This document shows, one piece after another, positions 55,200 through 63,306 of a DNA stretch of 64,000 nt (positions within the stretch are counted from its first letter, which is position 1; every line of letters starts with the position of its first letter). The DNA comes from Hymenobacter sp. BT559 (lineage in GTDB: Bacteria; Bacteroidota; Bacteroidia; Cytophagales; Hymenobacteraceae), in NCBI RefSeq assembly GCF_016427535.1, contig NZ_JAELXV010000009.1, positions 1 to 64,000 on the forward strand. Direction: 5' to 3'. Under the pieces are notes generated by a model, which was not told where the DNA came from, made no database searches, and saw only the letters and a program-made list of their open reading frames with translations. A program made the position numbers and the translations under genes.

Positions 55200-56306
55200 T
55201 TAAGCGGGGGTGGCCACGCTTTTGCCGCCGTACCAGCGGCGGCGAAACCAGAACGCCAGGTTGACCAGCGCAATCAGGGCCGGCACCTCAATCAGCGGGC
55301 CGATGACGCCCGCGAAGGCTTGGCCCGAGTTCAGGCCGAACACGCCGATGGCCACGGCAATGGCCAGCTCGAAGTTGTTGCCGGTGGCCGTGAAGGCAAT
55401 GCTGGCATTCTCGGCGTAGTCGGCTCCTAAGTACTTGCCGGCCGCAAAGCTGAGCACGAACATGATACCGAAGTACAGGGCCAGCGGCAGGGCGATGCGC
55501 AACACGTCCAGCGGGACCTGCACGATGGTTCCGCCCTTCAGGCTGAACATGACCACGATGGTGAGCAGTAACGCTACCAGCGTAATGGGACTGATAGCCG
55601 GGATGTACACTTTCTCATACCACTCGTCGCCTTTGAGGCGGCGCAGGATAGTGCGCGAGAGAAAGCCGGCCGCGAAGGGAATGCCCAGGTACACCAGCAC
55701 GCTCTGCGCAATGTCCCAAATACCAATGTTCACGGCGTACCCTTTTAGGCCAAAGTAGGGTGGCAGCACGGTGATGAACAGCCAGGCCAGGACCGAGTAA
55801 AACAGCACTTGGAAGATGGAGTTAAGTGCCACCAGTCCAGCCGCGTACTCGCGGGAGCCGTCGGCCAAATCGTTCCACACCAGCACCATGGCAATGCAGC
55901 GGGCAATACCGATGAGAATCAGGCCCATCATGTACTCCGGCTTATCCGGCAACAGCCAGATGGCCAGCAAGAACATCAGCAGCGGACCGAGTATCCAGTT
56001 CAGAAACAGCGAGAGGCCAATGATGCGGGTGTTTTTAAAGACCCTGGGCAGCTGCTCGTACTTGACCTTGGCCAGGGGCGGGTACATCATCAGAATCAGG
56101 CCGATGGCCAGCGGCACGTTTACCGTGCCCACCGAGAAGTAGTTGATGGCCCCGTTGAGGCCGGGCACGAAGTAGCCTAAGCCCACGCCCAGCGCCATGG
56201 CCAGGAATATCCAGAGCGTGAGGCCCCGGTCGAGGCCGGAGAGTTTCTTCTCGGCCAGGGCGGCCGGCGCCGGCGCGGCGGGTGGGGGTTGGTTCAAGGT
56301 TGCCAT
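55200..56306 (-). CDS. ACR3-type arsenite efflux permease
   Basis: About 368 residues from ATG 56306; the longer frame adds 53 residues that lack family match and overlap the acetyltransferase gene. Ten membrane helices are visible. Family marks include MMYPPLAKVKYEQLPRVFK, FLNWILGPLLMFLLAIW, LILIGIARCIAMVLVWNDLA with its reactive Cys, and FTATGNNFELAIAVAIGVFG. It exports arsenite, the product of ArsC, in exchange for protons. Confidence 0.95.
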   Translation of the reverse strand: MATLNQPPPAAPAPAALAEKKLSGLDRGLTLWIFLAMALGVGLGYFVPGLNGAINYFSVGTVNVPLAIGLILMMYPPLAKVKYEQLPRVFKNTRIIGLSLFLNWILGPLLMFLLAIWLLPDKPEYMMGLILIGIARCIAMVLVWNDLADGSREYAAGLVALNSIFQVLFYSVLAWLFITVLPPYFGLKGYAVNIGIWDIAQSVLVYLGIPFAAGFLSRTILRRLKGDEWYEKVYIPAISPITLVALLLTIVVMFSLKGGTIVQVPLDVLRIALPLALYFGIMFVLSFAAGKYLGADYAENASIAFTATGNNFELAIAVAIGVFGLNSGQAFAGVIGPLIEVPALIALVNLAFWFRRRWYGGKSVATPA

Positions 56307-56319
56307 AGAAAGGGTTGAG

Positions 56320-56814
56320 TTAAGCGACGCCGACCGTCGGGCTGCGCCGCTCCAGCTGCACCGTGTTGCGCCACACGCCGTGGTGCTGGCCAATCCGTTC
56401 GCGGTGGCCGACGACGCGAAAGCCGGCCTGCGTATGCAAGCCGATGCTGGCGCTATTCTCCTCAAAAGTGCCGGCCTGTAGCGTCCAGATGCCGTGCGCT
56501 TCCGAATCCGTAATCAGCGCTTGCAGCAACTGCCGGCCCACGCCCTGGCCCCGGGCTTCGGCGGCGATGTAAATACTGAGTTCGGCCACGCCGCCGTACA
56601 CGCAGCGGCTCGACACGGGCGAGAGAGCCGCCCAGCCCAGTACCATGCCGGCCTCGTCGACGGCCACCAGGCGGCTGTGGGGTAGGTGCGCCCGGTCCCA
56701 GGCGTCCCACTCGGGGGCCTGCGTTTCAAACGTGGCGTTGCCGGTGGCAATGCCCTCCTCGTAGATGGCGCGCACGGCGGGCCAGTGCGCGGCGGTTAGG
56801 GGGTGCAGCTTCAT
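56320..56814 (-). CDS. ArsN1-like GNAT acetyltransferase
   Basis: A 164-residue GNAT enzyme. The acetyl-CoA loop is EARGQGVGRQLLQALI, and GNATFETQAPEWDAWDRAHLP matches the ArsN1/phosphinothricin acetyltransferase group. ArsN1 acetylates arsinothricin and related compounds. Its place between a DMT-type transporter and ACR3 in an arsenic operon supports that reading. Start overlaps the upstream stop by one base (TGATG-type coupling at 56812-56816). Confidence 0.85.
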   Translation of the reverse strand: MKLHPLTAAHWPAVRAIYEEGIATGNATFETQAPEWDAWDRAHLPHSRLVAVDEAGMVLGWAALSPVSSRCVYGGVAELSIYIAAEARGQGVGRQLLQALITDSEAHGIWTLQAGTFEENSASIGLHTQAGFRVVGHRERIGQHHGVWRNTVQLERRSPTVGVA

Positions 56815-57290
56815 CAGGAGAAAGTAGAAAGGGAGAGAGCAGCCGGATTATTTGCGGTTGAGCAGGTAAGCCCGGCCACGAGTAATAGCGCGCCGGCCAG
56901 CCGGCTCAGGGTGAGGGGGGTACGCACGAGGCCCAGTAGCCCCAGCTGGTCAAAGAGCAGGGCCGTGAGCAGTTGGCCGGTCACCACCAGGGCGAAGAGC
57001 GAGGCCGCGCCTACCCGTTGCAGGGAAAAGACGATGGCCGCGATGTAGACCATCCCCAACGCGCCGCCCGTCCACTGATACCAGCGGATAGCATGCACGT
57101 CGGCCAGTGTCGGCAGCGAGGCCTGCGTGCTAAGCAGCACGAGGGCGGCGGCCAGGGTACCGACCAGGTAAGAGGCGAGCACGGCCCACATCACGCTGTG
57201 CAGGCCCCCACGTAGCTGGCTGTTGACGGCTGATTGCGTCGTCAGGGCCGCCCCGGCCAGTAGCAGCACGAGGAAGGAAAGGTATTTCAT
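56814..57290 (-). CDS. DMT-family transporter (YdcZ/DUF606 type)
   Basis: A 158-residue inner-membrane protein with five hydrophobic helices: FLVLLLAGAALTTQSAVN, VMWAVLASYLVGTLAAALVLL, WYQWTGGALGMVYIAAIVF, ASLFALVVTGQLLTALLFDQLGLL and LAGALLLVAGL. The GxLGxxYI and TGQLxxALxxDxxG motifs are those of the YdcZ group of drug/metabolite transporters. It may carry an organoarsenical or an unrelated solute. It is coupled to the acetyltransferase gene. Confidence 0.88.
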   Translation of the reverse strand: MKYLSFLVLLLAGAALTTQSAVNSQLRGGLHSVMWAVLASYLVGTLAAALVLLSTQASLPTLADVHAIRWYQWTGGALGMVYIAAIVFSLQRVGAASLFALVVTGQLLTALLFDQLGLLGLVRTPLTLSRLAGALLLVAGLTCSTANNPAALSLSTFS

Positions 57291-57324
57291 GGCAGCACTA
57301 AGCCAGTGGGTAGGTACGCCGCCC

Positions 57325-58098
57325 TTAGTAGGCCTTGCGCAGCATATCAGCGTACTCGTTGGGCAGCGGCGAGGCCTCCACCGCTTGGGCGGCTTTCTCC
57401 ACGTCGTATTCCACCCGAATCAGCTCCGAGCGCACGCTAGTCGGGTCGGTAAGCGTGGTGTGCTCATCCAAGTGCAGCAGCTGGTAGGCGGCCCGCGGGT
57501 CGCCGTCCTTGGGCTTGCCTACCGAGCCGATGTTAAGGGCGTGGCGATAGCGGGTTTCGCCGTTCACCTCGTAGGCAAATGTGCGGTGGTAGGGCTTGTG
57601 GGTGTGGCCGAAGAGCAGCACATCGGCGTTGGCCTCCGCCAGTACCCGCAGGAAGCTGGCCTCGGGCCGGTCCTCGAACAGGTACTCGTTGATTTTGCGC
57701 GGGGAGCCGTGTACCATGAGCAGGCTGAGCGTGCAGGGCTCCTCCTGAAAGTCGAGGCGCATGTGTTTGGGCAGCAGGCGCAGGTAGCGGCGCTCGTCGT
57801 CCCCAGTGACGTGGTTGGTGTAGGCAATGCTCTGGGCCCCTAGGTCCTTCTGGGTGTCGGTTTTGTAGGCGCAGCCGCAGTTGCTGCTGGCCAAGCCGAT
57901 ACCCTGGTCGTAGTTGCCGGCCAGCGTGGGAATACCCCGGCGACGCACTTCGTTGACTACCTCGTTGGGCCAGGGCGCGTAGCCCACTAAATCACCCAGA
58001 CAGAAAATCATATCGGGCCGGCGCTGCTCCATATCGGCCAGTACGGCCTCCAGCGCGGGCAGATTACCGTGGACATCGGAGAAAAAGGCAATCGTCAT
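57325..58098 (-). CDS. Metallophosphoesterase (YfcE/calcineurin-like)
   Basis: A 257-residue enzyme of the calcineurin-like fold. All metal-binding motifs are present: FFSDVHGNLPALEAV, CLGDLVGYAP, LAGNYDQG (usually GNHD), LMVHGSP and LFGHTHKPY. Phosphoesterases of this kind recur in arsenic islands of Bacteroidota and others, but the substrate is unknown; cyclic nucleotides or phosphate esters are options. It lies between the DMT gene and DUF6428. Confidence 0.9.
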   Translation of the reverse strand: MTIAFFSDVHGNLPALEAVLADMEQRRPDMIFCLGDLVGYAPWPNEVVNEVRRRGIPTLAGNYDQGIGLASSNCGCAYKTDTQKDLGAQSIAYTNHVTGDDERRYLRLLPKHMRLDFQEEPCTLSLLMVHGSPRKINEYLFEDRPEASFLRVLAEANADVLLFGHTHKPYHRTFAYEVNGETRYRHALNIGSVGKPKDGDPRAAYQLLHLDEHTTLTDPTSVRSELIRVEYDVEKAAQAVEASPLPNEYADMLRKAY

Positions 58099-58131
58099 GG
58101 CAAAGCGAGAGGGGTAAGAATACTTCTAAGA

Positions 58132-58155
58132 GGCGGGGCCCTTGCGAGCCCCGCC
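58132..58155. terminator. GC-rich intergenic hairpin
   Basis: Arms GGCGGGGC (58132-58139) and GCCCCGCC (58148-58155) around an 8-base loop, between the end of the DUF6428 gene and the start of the phosphoesterase gene. A good T-run is missing on either strand, so it may be an attenuator or an RNA-stabilising stem inside the operon rather than a full terminator. Confidence 0.4.
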
Positions 58156-58165
58156 CTTCAAGACC

Positions 58166-58627
58166 CTAGCAGCACCCGCCGCCCGGCGTGCAGCTGGCCA
58201 TTTGCAGCTGAGGCAAGGCAAACGACTGGGCTGCCGGAATACCACACGCATCCTGGGCTAAGCACGCCGTTTGCTTCGAAGTCAACACAAAGTCGTTTCC
58301 CTCACGGGTCAGGCCAAATTTGCCGATGGTGGCCTGCTGGTATTCGACTTCAATATCCAGGTCCTCCCGGCCTAGTATTCTCTCCGATAGGTTCAGGATG
58401 TGCAGAAACTTCTCCGGCGCCAAACGGTGGTCATAGTCGCCCGCCTCCCAGAGCTGGAAGTTGGCTACTTTCTCTTGACGCTCCACGCCGCCGCAATCGA
58501 TGAAATGCTTGCTTACCAAGCCTACTTCGGTCACGTGGAAGTGAGCGGGCAGATACTCGCCCGTGGGGAGACGGAAGTTAACGGCTTCTACTTCCGCTAG
58601 GGCCTGCTTTATTTCAGAAATCTTCAT
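58166..58627 (-). CDS. DUF6428 family protein
   Basis: A 153-residue protein with the family layout: MKISEIKQALAEVEAVNFRL, PAHFHVTEVGLVSKHFIDCGG and QLWEAGDYDHRLAPEKFLHIL. It ends with Cys-rich CTPGGGCC, likely a metal or arsenic site. DUF6428 genes follow ArsR genes in many Bacteroidota arsenic operons. The function is unknown; the HFHxTEVG and CGG motifs might suggest small-molecule binding. Confidence 0.88.
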   Translation of the reverse strand: MKISEIKQALAEVEAVNFRLPTGEYLPAHFHVTEVGLVSKHFIDCGGVERQEKVANFQLWEAGDYDHRLAPEKFLHILNLSERILGREDLDIEVEYQQATIGKFGLTREGNDFVLTSKQTACLAQDACGIPAAQSFALPQLQMASCTPGGGCC

Positions 58628-58675
58628 GACGTTGCTGGTTAAATGACTAGGAAAGAAGGAATAAGAGCAGGTGCT

Positions 58676-59026
58676 TTAGCAAGCGCAGGCGTCATCCGGA
58701 CTGCACGCCGCGCCCGCGGTGGCCTCCAGGAAAAAGGCCGTAAACTGCTGGTGCACCTTGTTTAGTAGCTCGGTATTGAGGCAGTAGCACACGGTGAGGC
58801 CATCAATTTCGCCGCGTATCAAATCCAAGGCTTTCAACTCTTGCAGATGTTGCGAAACGGTGGTGCGTGAGAGGGGCAACTCAGCGGCGATGTCCCCCGA
58901 GATGCAGGTTTGCTTGCTGGCCAGAAACTGGATGATGGCCACCCGCGCCGGGTGGGCGAGCGCTTTGGCTAGGCGAGCGAGCTGCTGCTGGTCTTCGGTG
59001 AAGGCTGCGGTTTTAGCGTAGGTCAT
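58676..59026 (-). CDS. ArsR-family arsenite-responsive repressor
   Basis: A 116-residue winged-helix repressor: LARLAKALAHPARVAIIQFLA, then CISGDIAAELPLSRTTVSQHL as the recognition helix and LDLIRGEIDGLTVCYCLN as the wing. The thiolates are Cys46-like QTCIS, CYC in the wing and C-terminal AACSPDDACAC, so the arsenic site differs from the classical CVC type. It controls the operon through the palindrome at 59323-59337. A small gene overlaps its start by 4 bases. Confidence 0.92.
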   Translation of the reverse strand: MTYAKTAAFTEDQQQLARLAKALAHPARVAIIQFLASKQTCISGDIAAELPLSRTTVSQHLQELKALDLIRGEIDGLTVCYCLNTELLNKVHQQFTAFFLEATAGAACSPDDACAC

Positions 59027-59283
59027 AGGGAAGCAGTCGGAAAGTCGGTGGCGGTAGCCGGGGAATCGCTGGTAGCAGCCAGCAGTTGCGTGAGCAGGGT
59101 TTCAGCCCGTTGATAGGCCCGTTGCTCAGCGGCTTGCAGGAGCGTGTCTATTTCTCCCCCTAGTAGCCCGTTATGGATTTTAGCCTGCAAGCGCAGACTT
59201 TCCAACGCGAGGCATTCCGTGCGGAGCACTCGTTCGAGTAGCACGTGCAGCAGCGCTGATTGGGTAGGTGCGGAAAAAGACAT
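59023..59283 (-). CDS. Small hypothetical protein, first gene of arsenic operon
   Basis: An 86-residue helical protein starting MSFSAPTQSALLHVLLERVL, with LALESLRLQAKIHNGLLGGEIDTLLQAAEQRAYQRAETLL and a Thr/Ala tail. No Cys in metal-binding array, except one in RTECLAL. Its stop overlaps the ArsR start (ATGA at 59023-59026), and its own start lies just behind the ArsR-type operator and promoter. It is the operon's first gene. Family not recognised. Confidence 0.6.
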   Translation of the reverse strand: MSFSAPTQSALLHVLLERVLRTECLALESLRLQAKIHNGLLGGEIDTLLQAAEQRAYQRAETLLTQLLAATSDSPATATDFPTASL

Positions 59284-59314
59284 ACAAGCGGAGCCTCAGA
59301 AGCGAAGTATGTTG

Positions 59315-59353
59315 CAAATATACGTCATAGTATGACGCAAGTTTACGTCATAG
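59315..59353 (-). promoter_or_regulatory. ArsR-type operator within Bacteroidota promoter
   Basis: Minus-strand TATATTTG (59315-59322) fits the -7 consensus. The palindrome CGTCATA-C-TATGACG (59323-59337, read on the minus strand) fills the spacer up to a TTG. A third half-site TACGTCATAG lies at 59344-59353 on the plus strand. A repressor bound there would block polymerase. It should be the target of the ArsR encoded at 58676. Confidence 0.75.
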
Positions 59354-59437
59354 GTGAATTTTTCCAATTTCAGCTGTCTGTTCCTGCTTCCAATGAGAGG
59401 ATGCTGGCTATAACTAGTTCTTACAGCTTAAGACGTT

Positions 59438-61080
59438 CAGAAACGTGCGGTGGCTGTTGCAGAACTCTTGGCCCGCCTCTGCTCCCGCGCTACCTTCTGT
59501 TTCCAAGCAGCTGTGACCGGCTGTGACGCTGCCGCCAACAGGCCAAAAACTGCCCCTGGAGCCGAGGAACAGGCAGGGCGATAGCCGAGCGCGGGGTTTG
59601 CTTGGGCTGGTGCTTGAGCAGCTTCTTGAGATTGAAGGCGAGGGCGGTCAGCAACATCATTTTATGGGCGCTACTGCGACCCTTCGTATTCACGCGCCGC
59701 AGCCCGTAGTGCTGGAGCAGACTGCCAAAAACCGGTTCAACGGTGCGCTGCCGCAATCCCCGCATGTGGCGACCGGGCCGGCTTTGCTGCCGGGCGAGCG
59801 CCCGGCGGTACTGGGCATCGTAGGCGGTGCGAATGAGCTGTCGCTTCTTGACGTTGGGTGCACAGGAGGGTTTGAGCGGGCACAAGCGGCAGTCCCGACT
59901 GGCGGCGCGGTAAACTTTGGCTAGACCCCCATCCTGATTCTTATAAAAGCTCTTGAAGGAGAGCGTTTTGCCTGCTGAACAGGTAAAGCAGTCCGTTTCC
60001 GCTTCATACCGAAAGCTGTCGATTTCGGGCTTGTACTTGCCAAAAACAGGAATCCAGGGCGTGATGCCCCGGGCTTCGAGCAAAGCGTAGTTCACCCCAT
60101 TCGAGTAGTTGGTGTCCGCCACCAGGTCTACTAGCGGGAGGTCCTGGGCGAGTAGGCGCTGCTGCAAGGGCTCGACCAGGCTCGGCAGCAGCGTGCAGTC
60201 ACGCCGGTCGGCAAAGTCAGCCTGCACGTGGCTGATAACCCCGTGGGCCTCGTCCACGGCCATACTACAGAGGTAATTCAGGGCCCGCGCTTTGCCGGGC
60301 TTGACAGAGATGCGCGCATCGGGGTCAGCGGGGCTGTAGTGCGTTTTGTTACTGAGTAGCCGCGCTTGCGGCCGACTGCGCCCCAAAGGGCCACTGTCGT
60401 TGCGCAGGTAGCGCGCGTGGGCGGAAGCTACGCGTCGTAGGTGATGGGCCGGGCTGGTGAGCAGCGCTTCCGGTGCGGCGGCCGGCGCCTCTTGAACAGG
60501 CTTGTCGGCTACGTGCAGCACAGGTGGCGATTCGTCGGCGGACTGCTTGTCGATTAGGCTCTCTAACGAGGCGTTGGCCTTGACGAAGGCGGAGTCTACT
60601 GCCTGGGTGTGGCCCGTGACGAGCCCAGCGGCTACACACTGGGCAAAGACGTGGTCAAACAGGTGCTCAAAGATGGCGGTGGGATAGAGCTGGCGTGTGC
60701 GACTGATAGTCGAGTGCCAAGGGAGGTCCTCGTCCACTTCATAGCCCAGAAAATACAGGATATCGAGCCGCAGGCTACAGTGCTCTATAAGGCGCCGGTC
60801 GCTGACCAAGTTTTCCAGGCGGCTGACGAGCAGCAGCTTGAAGAACACGACGGGGTCCAAAGAGGGCTGGCCGGTATGGCTGTAGAGAGCCTGGGTCTGG
60901 GCATAGAGAAAGTCCCAGTCCAGCAGGTCGGCCAATCGGCGGTAGAGATTGTGGCGTGGCACGCGCTCCGACAAGCGAAAGCGCAGCACGACTTTATCGA
61001 CGAACTGTTTATGGCCCTGCATAGCTCTAAGATACCACTGGCCAGTCATCTACTTCTGCAACAGCCACTGCGCAATTCTG
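59438..61080 (-). mobile_element. IS1182-family insertion sequence
   Basis: Left end 59438-59464 and right end 61054-61080 form an imperfect inverted repeat; the inner 15 bases TTCTGCAACAGCCAC and its mirror match perfectly and the outer part with a few changes. The ends enclose one transposase gene of the IS1182 family, about 1.64 kb in all. I see no clear target duplication at the flanks. It separates the arsenic operon from the partition genes. Confidence 0.8.
59490..61049 (-). CDS. IS1182-family transposase
   Basis: A 519-residue DDE transposase (start may be the ATG at 61022, MQGHKQFVDKVVLRF). The order is typical: N-terminal PSLDPVVFFKLLLVSRLENLVSDRRL and the block LGYEVDEDLPWHSTISRTRQLY, DDE residues in QAVDSAFVKANAS, LVDLVADTNYSNGVNYALLEARGI and RQRTVEPVFGSLLQHYGLRR (catalytic Glu). 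A Cys-rich zinc-like segment CRLCPLKPSCAP lies before it. The reading frame is intact, so the element may be active. Confidence 0.95.
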   Translation of the reverse strand: MTGQWYLRAMQGHKQFVDKVVLRFRLSERVPRHNLYRRLADLLDWDFLYAQTQALYSHTGQPSLDPVVFFKLLLVSRLENLVSDRRLIEHCSLRLDILYFLGYEVDEDLPWHSTISRTRQLYPTAIFEHLFDHVFAQCVAAGLVTGHTQAVDSAFVKANASLESLIDKQSADESPPVLHVADKPVQEAPAAAPEALLTSPAHHLRRVASAHARYLRNDSGPLGRSRPQARLLSNKTHYSPADPDARISVKPGKARALNYLCSMAVDEAHGVISHVQADFADRRDCTLLPSLVEPLQQRLLAQDLPLVDLVADTNYSNGVNYALLEARGITPWIPVFGKYKPEIDSFRYEAETDCFTCSAGKTLSFKSFYKNQDGGLAKVYRAASRDCRLCPLKPSCAPNVKKRQLIRTAYDAQYRRALARQQSRPGRHMRGLRQRTVEPVFGSLLQHYGLRRVNTKGRSSAHKMMLLTALAFNLKKLLKHQPKQTPRSAIALPVPRLQGQFLACWRQRHSRSQLLGNRR

Positions 61081-61448
61081 ATACCCCCTCCCCTACCCCA
61101 CCAGATAGCTCAAAAAGACGCTTTCTGGCGGGTCAAGAAGTGGGTTCTGAAAGTTTTGAGCGCATAGATTTGTGACCTAGCCTTTCTGAGCTGTGTTGCA
61201 GTTCACCATTAAGCGGATTGAACTGGTATAGCTGGCTCTTACCTTGGATTTGCTTATCTCGCTGAATTGGGCGTTGAACCTGGAAGTGCGGGATTTAGTA
61301 AATGACCCTGCCATCACCAATTCCGATAAGGAGGTGTAAATAACAGGTAGCTGGGTAGAGGGGTAGGAGACATTGAATTCCTGTGCAAACACAGAATTTT
61401 TGTTAAGTAGCTTAATAATATGCTCATAGCAGGTATACGACTCTTGCT
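61081..61448. other. Region between IS element and partition repeats
   Basis: No supported gene. It is AT-rich toward the right. An open frame antisense to parA covers 61177-61686 but is judged a shadow. Confidence 0.4.
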
Positions 61449-61568
61449 TACCAGAAATACCGGTATTTATGATATTGCCGGTATTTCTGGTATTACTATT
61501 ATTACTGGTAAAGGTGGTAGTACTGGTAAAGACGGTAGTACATGAAATACCGGCATTACCGGTATTTC
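61449..61568. repeat. Iteron-like repeats upstream of parA, putative parS/operator
   Basis: Four copies of GAAATACCGG or its mirror lie at 61454-61463, 61478-61487, 61544-61553 and 61559-61568, arranged as two inverted pairs. The first pair extends to 15-bp arms (TACCAGAAATACCGG, 61449-61463 and 61478-61492). Between the pairs are two tandem 18-bp repeats starting TACTGGTAAAG (61503-61520 and 61521-61538). This is what a plasmid centromere and ParA/ParB operator look like. Confidence 0.75.
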
Positions 61569-61603
61569 TGCTAACTTGCGAACTCATTGTTTTTCTCTGA
61601 CCT

Positions 61604-62395
61604 ATGCAGCTGCCATCCGGCTCCGTTCGCTCACCACAGATTATCGCGGTCACCAATAACAAAGGTGGCGTGGGTAAAACCACCACTACCCTGAATGTGG
61701 CGGCTGAATTAGCTCATCGGGGTTATCGCACATTGCTCATTGACCTGGATATGCAGGCTAATGCGACTACCGGTCTGTTTAAGCGTGGTGCGCCTGGAGG
61801 ACGTACCGTGGGCATGGGTCTACTGGGTGAAGCAGCGGCAGCCGAGTTGATAGTAAAGACCTCTCTGGCGAATCTCTCGCTTATGCCAGCTAATATTCAC
61901 CTAGCCAAACAGAGCGAAGAGCTTTATCGTCAGGATGGCTATGAGCAGCGTTTAAAGCAACTGCTGGCCCCAGTGGCGTCCAATTATGACTTCGTCATTA
62001 TTGACTGCCCACCCATGCTGGGGGCAATGACCTACGTCGCCCTTGCTGCCGCAACAGCCTACCTGGTGCCCTGCGAACCTGAAAAATACTCCTTCGACGG
62101 TCTGCGCCTAGTTGTCAATCTAGCGAGTGGTGTTCAGGCACAAATCAATCCTGACCTGAAAATGGCCGGGGTATTTTTTACTAAATACAATCCCAAAAAG
62201 CGCAGTAGCCTACACCATGATATTGTGGACGCTGCTGAGCATCTCTATCCGGATAAAGTACTGCCTAATATCCGCGCCGACCAGTCGCTGGCTCAGGCGC
62301 AGCGGGTCGGAGAGCCTGCCATCCTATATAAACCGGACTGCAATGGAGTCGCCGACTACGCCACCTTGACAACTGCCATCCTCGAAAATCTATGA
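61604..62395 (+). CDS. parA: ParA-family partition ATPase
   Basis: A 263-residue Walker-type ATPase for plasmid partition. The deviant Walker A is NKGGVGKTTTTLNVA (Lys20 to Thr27), with A' LIDLDMQANAT and Walker B FVIIDCPPMLGAMTYVAL. It lacks an N-terminal helix-turn-helix, so it belongs to the short ParA Ib-like or Soj-like type. ParA moves plasmid DNA with its centromere-binding partner. The next gene overlaps by 4 bases (62392-62395), and iteron-like repeats lie upstream. Confidence 0.95.
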   Translation: MQLPSGSVRSPQIIAVTNNKGGVGKTTTTLNVAAELAHRGYRTLLIDLDMQANATTGLFKRGAPGGRTVGMGLLGEAAAAELIVKTSLANLSLMPANIHLAKQSEELYRQDGYEQRLKQLLAPVASNYDFVIIDCPPMLGAMTYVALAAATAYLVPCEPEKYSFDGLRLVVNLASGVQAQINPDLKMAGVFFTKYNPKKRSSLHHDIVDAAEHLYPDKVLPNIRADQSLAQAQRVGEPAILYKPDCNGVADYATLTTAILENL

Positions 62396-62685
62396 AGAAG
62401 CCTGCATCCAAAGCGCCGAAGGACCTCACCGACCTCATTGGCCCGGCATCCTACGAGCCCCAGACTCAGCCTGCCTTTACGACGGCCTCGTTACCCCCCG
62501 CCAAACCTAAATATCTCAAATTTACTGACCGCATAACCCCTGAAAACCGCTTACACATGGACCGAGTAGCTTATTGGGGGCATGGTGAAGCTCGGAAGCT
62601 AGTCAACATTTTCAACGCTGCCTTGGCTGCCTATTTTGCTACTCACCCAGATGCTCAACGACCTACGCCTGACGAAAAAGAATAA
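62392..62685 (+). CDS. Small ParB-like partition partner
   Basis: A 97-residue protein with a disordered, Pro/Lys-rich N-terminus (MKKPASKAPKDLTDLIGPAS) and a C-terminal part from LKFTDRITPENRLHMDRVAYWGHGEARKLVNIF that looks like a ribbon-helix-helix or short helical DNA-binding unit. Small RHH partners of this size are typical of type Ib ParA systems. Its start overlaps the parA stop by 4 bases, so it is almost surely translated with it and binds the nearby repeats. Confidence 0.8.
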   Translation: MKKPASKAPKDLTDLIGPASYEPQTQPAFTTASLPPAKPKYLKFTDRITPENRLHMDRVAYWGHGEARKLVNIFNAALAAYFATHPDAQRPTPDEKE

Positions 62686-62694
62686 GGTGTTATC

Positions 62695-62773
62695 GAAAAG
62701 CCATATTTGCCAGAAAGGGAGGTAATACCAGAAATACTGGTATTACCTCCCTTTCTGGCAAATATGGCTTTTC
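62695..62773. repeat. 37-bp-arm perfect hairpin after the partition genes
   Basis: Arms 62695-62731 and 62737-62773 pair without mismatch around the loop AAATA. The inner part, ATACCAG and CTGGTAT next to the loop, resembles the parA-upstream repeats. It lies 10 bases after the parB-like stop. It may be the terminator of parAB, an extra centromere site, a replication origin or a recombination site. A T-run is short (TTTTC), so a simple terminator is not the only reading. Confidence 0.85.
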
Positions 62774-63039
62774 AGTAGTATTTCCAGGTCAGATTCAAAC
62801 TAGTGAAGTAGTGGATGTGCGTGACAGTTAACTGGTGAAAATGTCACCCAATAAATAGAAGGTGGGGTTGCCGCAAGTTTCGGCTGAGTCTAGAATTTAA
62901 GGATTTGTCTCGTCCGGAAATAAGTTGACCGTTTGACGATATTCCGAGCCTGGGGTAACCAGTTCGCTGGTAGTACTAAAAGTACTTCATTCTGGCGGCT
63001 CCGTTACTGACGGTTTGTAGTAATTTTTCCAGTGCCGTT
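62774..63039. other. Intergenic region
   Basis: No gene seen. The stretch lies between the large hairpin and the decayed IS3 remnant. Confidence 0.4.
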
Positions 63040-63200
63040 CTAGAGGGCCCAGCTGCGGTGCGCCTCGTTCGGGCTTTGCATGGTACAGTTCAGATGGGAG
63101 CGTTTGTAGTTGTAGAGAAACACCGCTCCTCCGGATATTGGCCGGCCTCGTCCAGCGAGCGCATGAGGTACTAGCTCAGGTATTCGACCAGGCCAAGCGC
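63040..63200 (-). pseudogene. IS3-family transposase 3' remnant
   Basis: On the minus strand the C-terminal end of an IS3-type OrfB is readable in two frames: EYLS, a stop, YLMRSLDEAGQYPEERC, then after a frameshift VFLYNYKRSHLNCTMQSPNEA and HRSWAL before a stop at 63040-63042. The YNYKRxH...SPNE pattern is the known end of the DDE domain. The rest of the element is missing. Confidence 0.65.
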
Positions 63201-63306
63201 GGCGGTCCCCAGCAGGCTACGGGCCGGTGACCGGGCGCCCGACGTGTAGCTAGCGACGGGCTAGTGGCTATCTGACCAGTTGAGCGGCAATGACTGGAAG
63301 CTCTAG

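Noticed and set aside
61177..61686. A 169-codon minus-strand frame across the parA start
   Set aside because: It is antisense to the parA Walker A region and to the repeats, with low-complexity Thr/Asn content from the repeats.
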